From Dulcicalothrix desertica PCC 7102 (lineage in GTDB: Bacteria; Cyanobacteriota; Cyanobacteriia; Cyanobacteriales; Nostocaceae): a stretch of DNA of 64,000 bases. Below the pieces are notes generated by a model. That model did not search any database. It was not told the origin of the DNA and saw only the letters and a list, made by a program, of their open reading frames with translations. Made by a program: the position numbers and the translations under genes. Where the stretch lies: assembly GCF_003991905.1 (NCBI RefSeq), contig NZ_RSCL01000024.1, positions 62,001 through 126,000 on the forward strand. The letters run 5' to 3'. Position 1 is the first letter of the stretch. Every line of letters begins with the position of its first letter. This document shows, piece by piece, positions 1 through 7,291 of the stretch.

Positions 1-546
1 GGAGAAGCTGCAATGGTCGAACGTAATGTAAGTAAAAACGACGCAGTAGTTGGTATCACCGCAGGTGGCACAACACCGTATGTTCACGGAGCATTGAAAG
101 CAGCAAAAACGCGCGGCGCCACAACAATATTTATAGCCTGTGTACCAGCAGAACAAGTAAAAGCAGACGTTGACATCGATATTCGCTTATTAACTGGGCC
201 CGAAATACTAGCAGGGTCAACTCGTTTAAAAGCAGGCACAGTCACAAAACTAGCCTTAAACATCCTGTCAACAGGTACAATGGTACGTTTAGGTAAAGTT
301 TACGGCAACCGCATGGTCGATGTCGCAGTCACAAACAACAAACTGCGTGACCGTGCATTACGCATACTTCAAGACCTTACAGGTTTAGGTCGCGACGCTG
401 CAAACTCACTCCTTGAAAATAGCGGCAAATGGGTAAAATTAGCGCTATTAATGCATTCAACTAACTTAGATAAACAAGCTGCAGAACAACTATTATCAAA
501 ACATCAAGGTAATCTTAGAGCAGCGATAGAAAATTGCAACTCCTGA
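1..546 (+). CDS. murQ: N-acetylmuramic acid 6-phosphate etherase, C-terminal part (5' truncated by window edge)
   Basis: MurQ cleaves the lactyl ether of N-acetylmuramate 6-phosphate, giving GlcNAc-6-P and lactate in cytoplasmic recycling of cell-wall sugars. The reading frame is open from base 1, so the 5' part of the gene lies outside the window; about 181 of the usual 300 or so residues are present. The SIS-type sugar-phosphate motif AGGTTPYVHGAL is visible near the start, followed by GTVTKLALNILSTGTMVRLG and a C-terminal UBA-like helical segment ending HQGNLRAAI, the usual MurQ order. It ends in TGA and is followed by an inverted repeat. Family assignment is secure; nothing can be said about the catalytic N-terminal part. 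Confidence 0.93.
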   Translation, partial: GEAAMVERNVSKNDAVVGITAGGTTPYVHGALKAAKTRGATTIFIACVPAEQVKADVDIDIRLLTGPEILAGSTRLKAGTVTKLALNILSTGTMVRLGKVYGNRMVDVAVTNNKLRDRALRILQDLTGLGRDAANSLLENSGKWVKLALLMHSTNLDKQAAEQLLSKHQGNLRAAIENCNS

Positions 547-577
547 TGAACGGATGTAACGGATAAGATATTTGTAG

Positions 578-606
578 GTTGGGTTACGCGAAGCGCGCAA
601 CCCAAC
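578..606. repeat. GTTGGGTT inverted repeat (hairpin), murQ 3' flank
   Basis: Arms GTTGGGTT (578-585) and AACCCAAC (599-606) enclose a GC-rich loop. The same repeat type recurs at 17374-17400, where it forms the end of another gene. It may help terminate murQ, but there is no T-run, so it is better called an interspersed palindromic repeat. Confidence 0.7.
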
Positions 607-634
607 ATAAACACCACACTATTTTCCAAATCAT

Positions 635-1237
635 CTAACTGTTTTGCACAATCTCCGATAAAATACCAAGTAATCGTTCTACTGGTTCGAGCGAAATTTC
701 TACTTTATCTATGTATAAAGTTTGATTTTCTAGTCGCATAAACCTCCATAAACTGCCAGTAGTAACACAACCGTAAATACTGTTTATCGATTGATTATTT
801 GTTGCGTTATATATTTGTGCTGCAACCATTTCGGCGCCGCACTGCCCTAAACCACTGTTAATGTCCTGGTTTTTTGCTTCGACTAAAGTCATTACTGGAG
901 CGGCAATAAAAAATTGTTCACTGCTTTTACTAATTAAAAAATCAGGATTGCCATTTAAGCCACGTTCTGGCTCAACTGAAAATTCCTTTCCAGAAAAAAC
1001 AGATATTTGAGAATTTATGTTACGTTTTAGTTCTAATAAAATTGGGAAAATGATTAATTCTCCACGTGCTTTTTCTGTGTCAATAGCTGTTGCCAAAGGG
1101 ACGTTATATTCTAATAATGCTTGTAGTAAATCACTTGGATTTACTGGTTGTATATTAGGAAATAATCGAACATTTTCTACTAAGGTTAAATTAAATTCAC
1201 TAATAAGATTTTTTAGAGTAAATTTGTTATAAGGCAT
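635..1237 (-). CDS. Hypothetical protein with PD-(D/E)XK-like motif
   Basis: A 200-residue protein without membrane segments. I recognise no named family, but residues GNPDFLIS followed about 25 residues later by VEAKNQ fit the PD-(D/E)XK nuclease signature (Asp, then Glu-x-Lys), and a conserved-looking GLGQCGAEMVAAQIYN helix follows. Cyanobacterial genomes hold many proteins of this build annotated only as hypothetical. ATG at 1237 is preferred; the longer frame would start at a TTG nine bases upstream. The gene is convergent with murQ. Nuclease activity is inference: the motif is seen, the function is not shown. Confidence 0.65.
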   Translation of the reverse strand: MPYNKFTLKNLISEFNLTLVENVRLFPNIQPVNPSDLLQALLEYNVPLATAIDTEKARGELIIFPILLELKRNINSQISVFSGKEFSVEPERGLNGNPDFLISKSSEQFFIAAPVMTLVEAKNQDINSGLGQCGAEMVAAQIYNATNNQSINSIYGCVTTGSLWRFMRLENQTLYIDKVEISLEPVERLLGILSEIVQNS

Positions 1238-1275
1238 GTTAATCAATAAATTATTGCCTTTATTATTTTATCACT

Positions 1276-1653
1276 TTGAGATTTCAAGTACGTGAAGCAT
1301 TCAAAGTATACAGCATAAATATAGATTCTACCCTATGGGAAAACTCCGTTTACGCCACGCTCGGAATGATAATTTATACACTCAACGTTTATATGTTGAA
1401 AGTTTATGTTTTAACTATAGCAAAGGAGATGCAGGTAATATTATCTAGCTTTTCAGCTATATGCAGATGTTCAGCTATTATTATTTTTATAATTACACTA
1501 AGTACTGGATTATACGTAATTTGTTGCGTTATTTTAAGCTTTGGTGCTTGGATAGCAGTGGTTACACTTAGTTTAGCGCTGTTTGTTCTGTGGGGCGCCA
1601 TTTGGGTAAGTAATGGAGTTTTAGTTTATTTTCAAACTGCAAGGAATTTTTAA
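1276..1653 (+). CDS. Doubtful small hydrophobic ORF
   Basis: An open frame of up to 125 codons starting at TTG 1276; internal ATGs lie at 1366, 1393 and 1429. Residues from about 55 onward are strongly hydrophobic and could form two membrane helices (SAIIIFIITLSTGLYVICCV and a following AVVTLSLALFVLWGAIWV). No family is recognised and no start has a well-spaced ribosome site; AAAGGAG abuts the ATG at 1429. It may be a real small membrane protein or chance. Confidence 0.3.
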   Translation: MRFQVREAFKVYSINIDSTLWENSVYATLGMIIYTLNVYMLKVYVLTIAKEMQVILSSFSAICRCSAIIIFIITLSTGLYVICCVILSFGAWIAVVTLSLALFVLWGAIWVSNGVLVYFQTARNF

Positions 1654-1974
1654 AAATTAAATTAACTATTTTGTGGAGCGGGTGTTTTTACCCGTCTTTA
1701 GATATCTAACTGAATATTGGAACGGGCAAGGATGCCCATTCCACAAGAGTTACACAAGAAAATATTCTAAATTTTTTATTTGGTGGTTGTTAAATAAATG
1801 TAACTTATAATTACAATAATACATTAAGTTTTGTAAATATAGAAGATACACGGATTTAAATTATTTTTAGCGCAAAATAAATTACATATAATACGTAGAA
1901 ACTCTGTTGGCGTTATAACTACACGCGAGCATAATCAGAATTACACGTTCAGGGTAAAATTACTATTAGGGATT
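1654..1974. other. Gene-free stretch with one interspersed repeat
   Basis: AT-rich spacer before the taxis locus. It contains a repeat at about 1724-1747 (GGGCAAGGATGCCCATTCC followed by ACAAG). The same sequence recurs at 31538-31562 and, in part and reversed, near 60930. It is presumably the promoter region of the gene at 1975, but no promoter element is clear. Confidence 0.6.
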
Positions 1975-2436
1975 ATGCAACGCCAAGAATTAGGAGATTT
2001 CTTTAGTGTCATTTGTTTCAAAGCAGCAATTAGTGGCATGGAAGAAGCATTGGGAGAGAAAGCAACAGCAATCGCATTAACTACCGCAGGTCGTGCGCGT
2101 GGTAAACAGTTAGCAGCCGACTTGGAACTAGTAGGTAAGGGGTTACCGTTAGATGTACTCGCTTCAAAACTTGCATATGCGTTAGGTAAAGACGGTACTA
2201 GACTTTGCATTGTCGAAAAAATTGTCTCTGAGGGCGATACTATCAAAGCTTATACATCAGAGACTTTATGTTCATCTGGTGAAGCAATTGGTTCATCACG
2301 CAGATGCACTTTTACATTAGGCGCCGTTTGGGGAGCATTGGAAGCTGTGTTAGGTAAGCGTTTCCAAGGTAAGCACATTGAATCAGTACTTCAAGGTAGA
2401 AGTCATGATGTATTTGAATTCACAGTTTTAGGGTAA
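1975..2436 (+). CDS. V4R-like (hydrocarbon-binding-like) domain protein at head of taxis locus
   Basis: A 153-residue soluble protein. The C-terminal half (RRCTFTLGAVWGALEAVLGK followed by a Glu/Ser/His-containing stretch and DVFEF) resembles the V4R small-ligand-binding fold, but the match is from memory and tentative. The start at 1975 has AGGGA just upstream. It precedes a roadblock protein by 69 bp and a GTPase, all on the same strand, so it probably forms one transcription unit with them and could be an adaptor or ligand sensor for that switch. No catalytic residues can be named. Confidence 0.6.
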   Translation: MQRQELGDFFSVICFKAAISGMEEALGEKATAIALTTAGRARGKQLAADLELVGKGLPLDVLASKLAYALGKDGTRLCIVEKIVSEGDTIKAYTSETLCSSGEAIGSSRRCTFTLGAVWGALEAVLGKRFQGKHIESVLQGRSHDVFEFTVLG

Positions 2437-2505
2437 GTCGTGCGTGTGACATGAATGGGGATATATAAAAAATTCATACATTTAAATTAATAAGGACATC
2501 TATAA

Positions 2506-2877
2506 ATGCCTATCAATGTAAAAAAAATTGAAAGTATCTTACAAAACTTTGTAAGCGGTACAAGTGACATTCAGGGTGCAACGCTCGTATCTCCAGATGG
2601 TTTATCGCTAGCTTCTGTTTTACCTAGTGGAATGGACGACGAACGGGTATCGGCGATGTCTGCGTCAATGCTATCACTCGGTGAACGAATTGGTAGTGAG
2701 CTTGCAAGAGGTACTGTTGACCGTATTTATGTAGAAGGTAATAAAGGTTTTGGAATTTTAACGAGCTGTGGAGAAGATGCAGTGCTTCTGGTTTTAGCAA
2801 CTGAATCAGCCAAGCAAGGGATGCTGATGCTCGAAATTAAGCGTTTAGTTTCAGAACTCAAATTAGTACTTATGTAG
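2506..2877 (+). CDS. Roadblock/LC7 domain protein (MglB-like)
   Basis: A 123-residue single-domain protein of typical roadblock length. Features are the N-terminal helix MPINVKKIESILQNFV, then the strand GATLVSPDGLSLASVLP and a C-terminal helix LMLEIKRLVSELKLVL. Bacterial roadblock proteins such as MglB act as partners or GTPase-activating proteins of small Ras-like GTPases that set cell polarity. A GTPase gene follows 115 bp downstream, matching that pairing. AAGGAC lies upstream of the ATG. Roadblock membership is well supported; a GAP role is inferred from the neighbour. Confidence 0.85.
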   Translation: MPINVKKIESILQNFVSGTSDIQGATLVSPDGLSLASVLPSGMDDERVSAMSASMLSLGERIGSELARGTVDRIYVEGNKGFGILTSCGEDAVLLVLATESAKQGMLMLEIKRLVSELKLVLM

Positions 2878-2883
2878 TAAAAA

Positions 2884-2955
2884 GTGCTGAGTGCTGAGTG
2901 CTGAGTAGTGAATTTGTACTCAGCACTCAGAACTCAGAACTCAGCACTCATTACT
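2884..2955. repeat. Heptamer tandem repeats arranged as a dyad
   Basis: Three GTGCTGA-type heptamers on the left and CTCAGCA/CTCAGAA heptamers on the right form an inverted pair around a centre near 2917. This is a short tandemly repeated repetitive (STRR) sequence of the kind known in Nostocales, here able to form a long hairpin between the roadblock and GTPase genes. It might attenuate transcription between them. Confidence 0.85.
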
Positions 2956-2992
2956 CTTTTTTGTTATTTACTCATCTACCCACCTAATTACT

Positions 2993-3547
2993 ATGGAAAT
3001 AATGCGTTTGGTTGTAACTGGTCCTGTTGGCTCAGGTAAATCTACTCTTATTCGGTCGATTAGTGAAATTGATGTCGTTGATACTGACCGTACTGCTACA
3101 GATTCTACTGCTGAACTCAAAAACAAAACAACAGTCGCATTCGATTTTGGGCGCCTAACATTCGGTTCAGATATGGTGTTACATATCTATGGAACACCTG
3201 GTCAAGAACGATTTGACTTTATTTGGGATATGTTAATTCGCAAGGCACATGCTTATATTTTGCTTGTGAGCGCAAATCGTCCTAATGAATTTAGATATGC
3301 GCGTCGTGTTGCTACGCATATGAACCAACTTGCACAAATACCTATGATTGTTGGTTTGACTCATACCGATTGTCCCGGCGCCTGGTCTCTTGAAAATATT
3401 GCTATTGCTCTTGGTTATGTTGACGACGCAACTCGTCCTCCTATTGTTTTCCTAAATCCTAATCATGCTTCTTCTGTTGCCCAAGCATTAATTACTTTAG
3501 TACAACACTATATGGAATTCTCTGTTAATGATAAAGTTTCAGCATAG
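2993..3547 (+). CDS. Small Ras-like GTPase (MglA/ATP-GTP-binding family)
   Basis: A 184-residue G protein. Walker A/G1 is GPVGSGKST at residues 10-18, and the G3 motif GTPGQE is at 67-72 followed by RFDFIWDMLIRKA. The position of the guanine-specificity motif NKxD carries THTD (123-126), so base specificity may be altered or relaxed, as in several bacterial MglA-like proteins. In gliding bacteria such GTPases mark the leading pole and are reset by roadblock proteins. The roadblock gene upstream and taxis genes downstream point to control of polar motility machinery. A second ATG at 2999+3 (3002) is possible. The family is clear; the polarity role is inference. Confidence 0.85.
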   Translation: MEIMRLVVTGPVGSGKSTLIRSISEIDVVDTDRTATDSTAELKNKTTVAFDFGRLTFGSDMVLHIYGTPGQERFDFIWDMLIRKAHAYILLVSANRPNEFRYARRVATHMNQLAQIPMIVGLTHTDCPGAWSLENIAIALGYVDDATRPPIVFLNPNHASSVAQALITLVQHYMEFSVNDKVSA

Positions 3548-3631
3548 CTTTTCTAACGCCACAGCAAGCTATGAAACGAGACAGTGTATTCACTCTTGGA
3601 GCGTAGAGTATTAAATCACCAAAGGATAGAT

Positions 3632-4615
3632 ATGGCATTTGTCGGTTACTTATCAAAATTTTCTTTACCAGAACTTTTTCAATTTATACAAGAAGGTTAT
3701 AAATCTGGACTACTCACAATTCGTACTCTCAATGCTGATAAAACAGTCACAGATAAAACTTCTTATATTTGGCTACAGCAAGGACGTATTGTTGCAGCTG
3801 CTGAAACAAACGAAAATCAGGGTTTACTTACCTTGATTACTCAGCGAGGCTGGATGTCACAAGACAAAGCATCTAAAGTATTTCAAATGTCCCCTAGCAC
3901 TATGGCTATGGGTTTGTGCCTGAAATCTCAAGGTTTACTACAAGCAGAACAACTTACCTTATTGTTTCGCGCACAAATAACATCACAAGTTTGTCCATTG
4001 TTTCAACTTCGTGATGGTCAGTTTGAATTAACACCTCAAACCTCATTACCATATGCGGAAATGACGGGTATTAGTATACCAGCAACCGAAGCAACTATTA
4101 TAGGATTGCGGATGCTGCGAGATTGGAGCGCTTTGCAAAACAAATTACCAGATTTAACTTCAGGTCTTACAAAAAAAATATTCGCAAAATCAGAAGTTAG
4201 ATTAGAGTACTCAGAATCTCAAGTTTTAGAGTATGCAACTGGCAAAATGTCGTTACGAGATATTGCCCGTACAATTGAACTATCAAACGAGAAAGTAGTT
4301 CAAATAGCTTTTAGGCTGATTGTTACAAATTTGGTTGAAGAATGTTTAATTACTACGGCGCCTCACAAAGAAGAAACTTCTCCTTTTGCCGATTTAAATT
4401 CTACAAATGCTTTTGGTCAAAAAAGAATTCCTCAAACACAACCAACACCTTTAACTACAAAAGTTAGTTCACAGTTAAGCAATAATAATTCTCATTCTCT
4501 ATCAGGAACAAATAAGTTATTAGAACCAGCCTTAGATTCTTCCCCTAAAGCGGCGGTAAGTAAATCTTTTTTGCATAACTTAGTTGGGTTCTTACAAAGT
4601 AAAGCAGCAAGTTAG
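3632..4615 (+). CDS. DUF4388 (PATAN-type) domain protein
   Basis: A 327-residue protein opening with MAFVGYLSKFSLPELFQFI, the typical start of DUF4388/PATAN domains. The fold continues through SGLLTIRT and a YIWLQQGRIVAA strand; the domain covers roughly residues 1-200. A helical, winged-helix-like part (VLEYATGKMSLRDIARTIEL) and a low-complexity tail follow. ATG 3632 is preferred over an in-frame start at 3584 because AAAGGATAG precedes it and homologues begin MAFxGYL. PATAN domains are found in regulators of cyanobacterial phototaxis and heterocyst patterning. It lies 37-85 bp behind the GTPase gene, which suggests cotranscription. Confidence 0.8.
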   Translation: MAFVGYLSKFSLPELFQFIQEGYKSGLLTIRTLNADKTVTDKTSYIWLQQGRIVAAAETNENQGLLTLITQRGWMSQDKASKVFQMSPSTMAMGLCLKSQGLLQAEQLTLLFRAQITSQVCPLFQLRDGQFELTPQTSLPYAEMTGISIPATEATIIGLRMLRDWSALQNKLPDLTSGLTKKIFAKSEVRLEYSESQVLEYATGKMSLRDIARTIELSNEKVVQIAFRLIVTNLVEECLITTAPHKEETSPFADLNSTNAFGQKRIPQTQPTPLTTKVSSQLSNNNSHSLSGTNKLLEPALDSSPKAAVSKSFLHNLVGFLQSKAAS

Positions 4616-4808
4616 CTTACATAAACCGGGTTTCTACAAGATATCTTTAAAATTAAAATCAGGATTTACACTGATTTGATTGACGTAACAAAACGTTACC
4701 ATAGGGTATAAGTAATAGGTGTATCTAATTTTTTTATCGTAGCTGTCTTAAGATAGCTTCACATTAAGATTGGAAGGGTTGACTGATTGAATCGGAAGGA
4801 AATAAAAG

Positions 4809-6005
4809 ATGATCCATCCAGAAATGATGGTGTCGAGTAACTTACTTGATGAATTTAAAACTTGTACTTTATTGCAGTATAGCGGCAAGTTAGACATCAA
4901 AACTGCTAAGGGGCATCGATGGACTTTCTACTATCGTCTAGGCAGAATTGTCTGGGCTACAGGAGGAATACATCCGTTTCGACGCTGGCGCCGCCATATG
5001 GCACAGTATTGTCCGGAGGTGGAAATCGATAAAATACAATTACGTGCGGAAGATACTCAAATAGACTATTGGGATTATCGCCTTTTAGAAATTTTGCACG
5101 AAAAGCAAAAAATTAAACGCGAACAAATCAACTCCATAGTCGAAAGTACAATTGCGGAATTGTTGTTTGACCTAGCACAACAAGCTAACTTCACACCTAT
5201 CAGCAGCGATCGTAACCAGGATGTCATCTTGGAAACACCAATGAGTTTCACAAGTGCAGACATGTCGTTAAAGTTCATGCAAGACTCGTGGAAAACTTGG
5301 TCGGATGCTGGTTTGGCTAATTTTTACCCAGACCATGCTCCTATTTTACGAAGACCTGAGCAACTTGAATCTTCTGTTAGCCCAGCGGTTTACAAGAATT
5401 TTGTAACGTTTATGAACGGTAAATATACCCTCCGGGATTTATCGTTCAAAATGAAACAAACTTTAATGCCTGTGACTCGCTCATTACTTCCTTACATACT
5501 CAAGGGAATTGTCGAGCTTATAGAAGTACCTGACTTACCACTGAAAATTAGTGAAGCAAAACCAAACTCAACAGCAGCAAAAGCAGCATCTTCTAGCCCC
5601 TTGATTGCTTGTGTTGACGATAGTCCTCAAGTATGTCAAATGCTGGAACAGATTCTTATGCCCAACGGGTTTAGATTTGTTAAAATTCAAGACCCTTTAC
5701 AAGCTTTACCAATTTTAATTGAACATAAGCCTGACTTAATCTTTTTAGATTTAGTTATGCCTGTAGCTAGCGGTTATGAAATTTGCGCGCAATTACGTAG
5801 AGTCTCGGTTTTTGCTCACACACCTATAATCATTCTAACTGGTAGCGATGGTCTTTTAGACAGAGTACGGGCAAAGGTCGTTGGTTCAACCGACTTTATT
5901 AGCAAACCAGTGGCAGCAGATAAAGTTATGACTGTTGTACGTAAGTATGTACACGCTGCGGCTTCTACTAACGGCGCCTTACAAGCTGCATCAACACAAA
6001 AGTAA
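4809..6005 (+). CDS. PATAN-REC response regulator (PatA/PixG-like)
   Basis: A 398-residue regulator with an N-terminal PATAN domain (residues about 1-240, containing SGKLDIKTAKGHRWTFYYRL and LGRIVWATGG) and a C-terminal receiver domain from about residue 265 (LIACVDDSPQVCQML). The phosphoacceptor Asp lies in DLIFLDLVMP, the switch Thr in IILTGSDG and the conserved Lys in DFISKPV. In the pix/ptx/hmp-type taxis clusters a PATAN-REC protein is the first CheY-like output, thought to control type IV pili. It precedes CheY, CheW, MCP and CheA genes in that order, exactly the arrangement of those clusters. Confidence 0.9.
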   Translation: MIHPEMMVSSNLLDEFKTCTLLQYSGKLDIKTAKGHRWTFYYRLGRIVWATGGIHPFRRWRRHMAQYCPEVEIDKIQLRAEDTQIDYWDYRLLEILHEKQKIKREQINSIVESTIAELLFDLAQQANFTPISSDRNQDVILETPMSFTSADMSLKFMQDSWKTWSDAGLANFYPDHAPILRRPEQLESSVSPAVYKNFVTFMNGKYTLRDLSFKMKQTLMPVTRSLLPYILKGIVELIEVPDLPLKISEAKPNSTAAKAASSSPLIACVDDSPQVCQMLEQILMPNGFRFVKIQDPLQALPILIEHKPDLIFLDLVMPVASGYEICAQLRRVSVFAHTPIIILTGSDGLLDRVRAKVVGSTDFISKPVAADKVMTVVRKYVHAAASTNGALQAASTQK

Positions 6006-6329
6006 GCTACATTTCTTTACTTTAATATATATGATTTTGCGCTTTTTATCAGCTTTTTATACGTGGTTTTACTGAGCCAATTTATGAAGCAATGCATCAC
6101 AATTAGATAAAGGTAACTGCTAAGTTGACTCTTTATGGGGCGCCAATTTGTAAGTGCCAAGTACAAAGTAGTACTTCAAGATATTTTTTATACTTGTCTT
6201 GATTTGAATGCTGTTGCACGCTTGTATAAATTCATTTTTGATAAATAGCTGTGTTTATTTTACACAAAGCTAGCGATTAGTACAGTAATAAAGTTTTTGT
6301 TTCTTTTTGAAAACAACAGGTGATTGTCA
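6006..6329. other. Gene-free stretch between PATAN-REC and cheY
   Basis: AT-rich spacer holding one GGCGCC site and no recognisable hairpin or repeat. It may contain a second promoter for the cheY-cheW-mcp genes, but I see no clear promoter boxes. Confidence 0.5.
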
Positions 6330-6695
6330 ATGAGTACTATTTTGGTTGTTGAAGACGGCTTAACTGATATGGAAATTATTAGCCGTTACTTGCAACAGGC
6401 AGGTTTTTCTGTAATTAGTGCTAAAAGTAGCGAGGAAGCGCAAGAAAAATTAAGTAGTAGCAAACCCGATTTAATTTTTCTTGACGTTATACTACCTGGT
6501 AAAAGTGGTTACGAAATTTGTAGAGAACTAAAGAATAACCCCACAACTAGCGAAATTCCTGTTATTTTCTGTTCAACAAAAAATACAGATGTTGATAAAA
6601 TGTGGGGTACCATGCTAGGCGCCGATGCTTATATTTCTAAGCCAATTGACAAACAAGAACTAGAAGGAGCTATTAAACAACTTATTAAGCGTTAA
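6330..6695 (+). CDS. CheY-like single-domain response regulator (PixH-like)
   Basis: A stand-alone receiver domain of 121 residues. Acidic pocket residues are in TILVVEDGLTDME, the phosphoacceptor Asp in DLIFLDVILP, the switch residue in IFCSTKN and the Lys in AYISKPID. ATG 6330 is chosen over the TTG two codons upstream. Standing between the PATAN-REC and CheW genes, it corresponds to the second CheY of cyanobacterial taxis operons (PixH position), usually regarded as a phosphate sink or modulator of the CheA hybrid encoded downstream. Confidence 0.93.
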   Translation: MSTILVVEDGLTDMEIISRYLQQAGFSVISAKSSEEAQEKLSSSKPDLIFLDVILPGKSGYEICRELKNNPTTSEIPVIFCSTKNTDVDKMWGTMLGADAYISKPIDKQELEGAIKQLIKR

Positions 6696-6780
6696 GTAGC
6701 GATAAACTTGGTTTCTTTTATATCCTGTAGAAATCAGGTTTCTTTTTATTTAGTAAAGTAAATAATATATCGAAGGGTTA

Positions 6781-7269
6781 GTGGTGTTAGAAACGCAACA
6801 ACAAGAAGAAAAATTTTTAACTTTTCACTTGGGTGATAAAGATACTGCTGTAATTTGTTTATCTCATATTACAGAGGTATTACAAGTATCGCCTTTAGAA
6901 ATATGTGGTGTACCACAAATGCCTAGCTGTGTTGCTGGAATTTACAACTGGCGCGGTGAAATGTTATGGCTTATAGATATAGAGAATATGTTAGGTTACG
7001 AAGCATTATCTAGAAGTCATAATCTTGCCACTAAAATGATGGCAGTCGTAATTAGAAAAGATGGTAAGTATTTAGGTTTGCTGGTACGTCAATTAATGGA
7101 TATAGAGTCGCTTGACGTGGATTCATTAAAACCTGCAAATATAGATTTGTTTTCACGTGATATCGCTTCTTATTTAGAAGGGTATTTTATTGATAGTAAT
7201 GAGCAAATGATTATCAGTATAGACGCGAAAGCTATCATTGATTCTTCAATGTGGAATATCCATAATTAA
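6781..7269 (+). CDS. CheW-domain coupling protein (PixI-like)
   Basis: A 162-residue single CheW domain that would bridge the receptor at 7292 and the CheA at 12065. Supporting segments are FLTFHLGDKDTAVICLSHITEVLQ, PSCVAGIYNWRGEMLWLIDIENMLG and KYLGLLVRQLMDIESL, matching the two beta-barrel lobes of CheW. The start is a GTG at 6781 (a second GTG follows directly) with GAAGGG upstream. The receptor gene begins 22 bp after its stop, so translation is probably coupled within one operon. Confidence 0.92.
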   Translation: MVLETQQQEEKFLTFHLGDKDTAVICLSHITEVLQVSPLEICGVPQMPSCVAGIYNWRGEMLWLIDIENMLGYEALSRSHNLATKMMAVVIRKDGKYLGLLVRQLMDIESLDVDSLKPANIDLFSRDIASYLEGYFIDSNEQMIISIDAKAIIDSSMWNIHN

Positions 7270-7291
7270 CAATTTTTAAGGTGCTTATATT

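Noticed and set aside
5203-5212. HIP1 octamer GCGATCGC
   Set aside because: The sequence reads GCGATCGT; no exact GCGATCGC was found by eye in the window.
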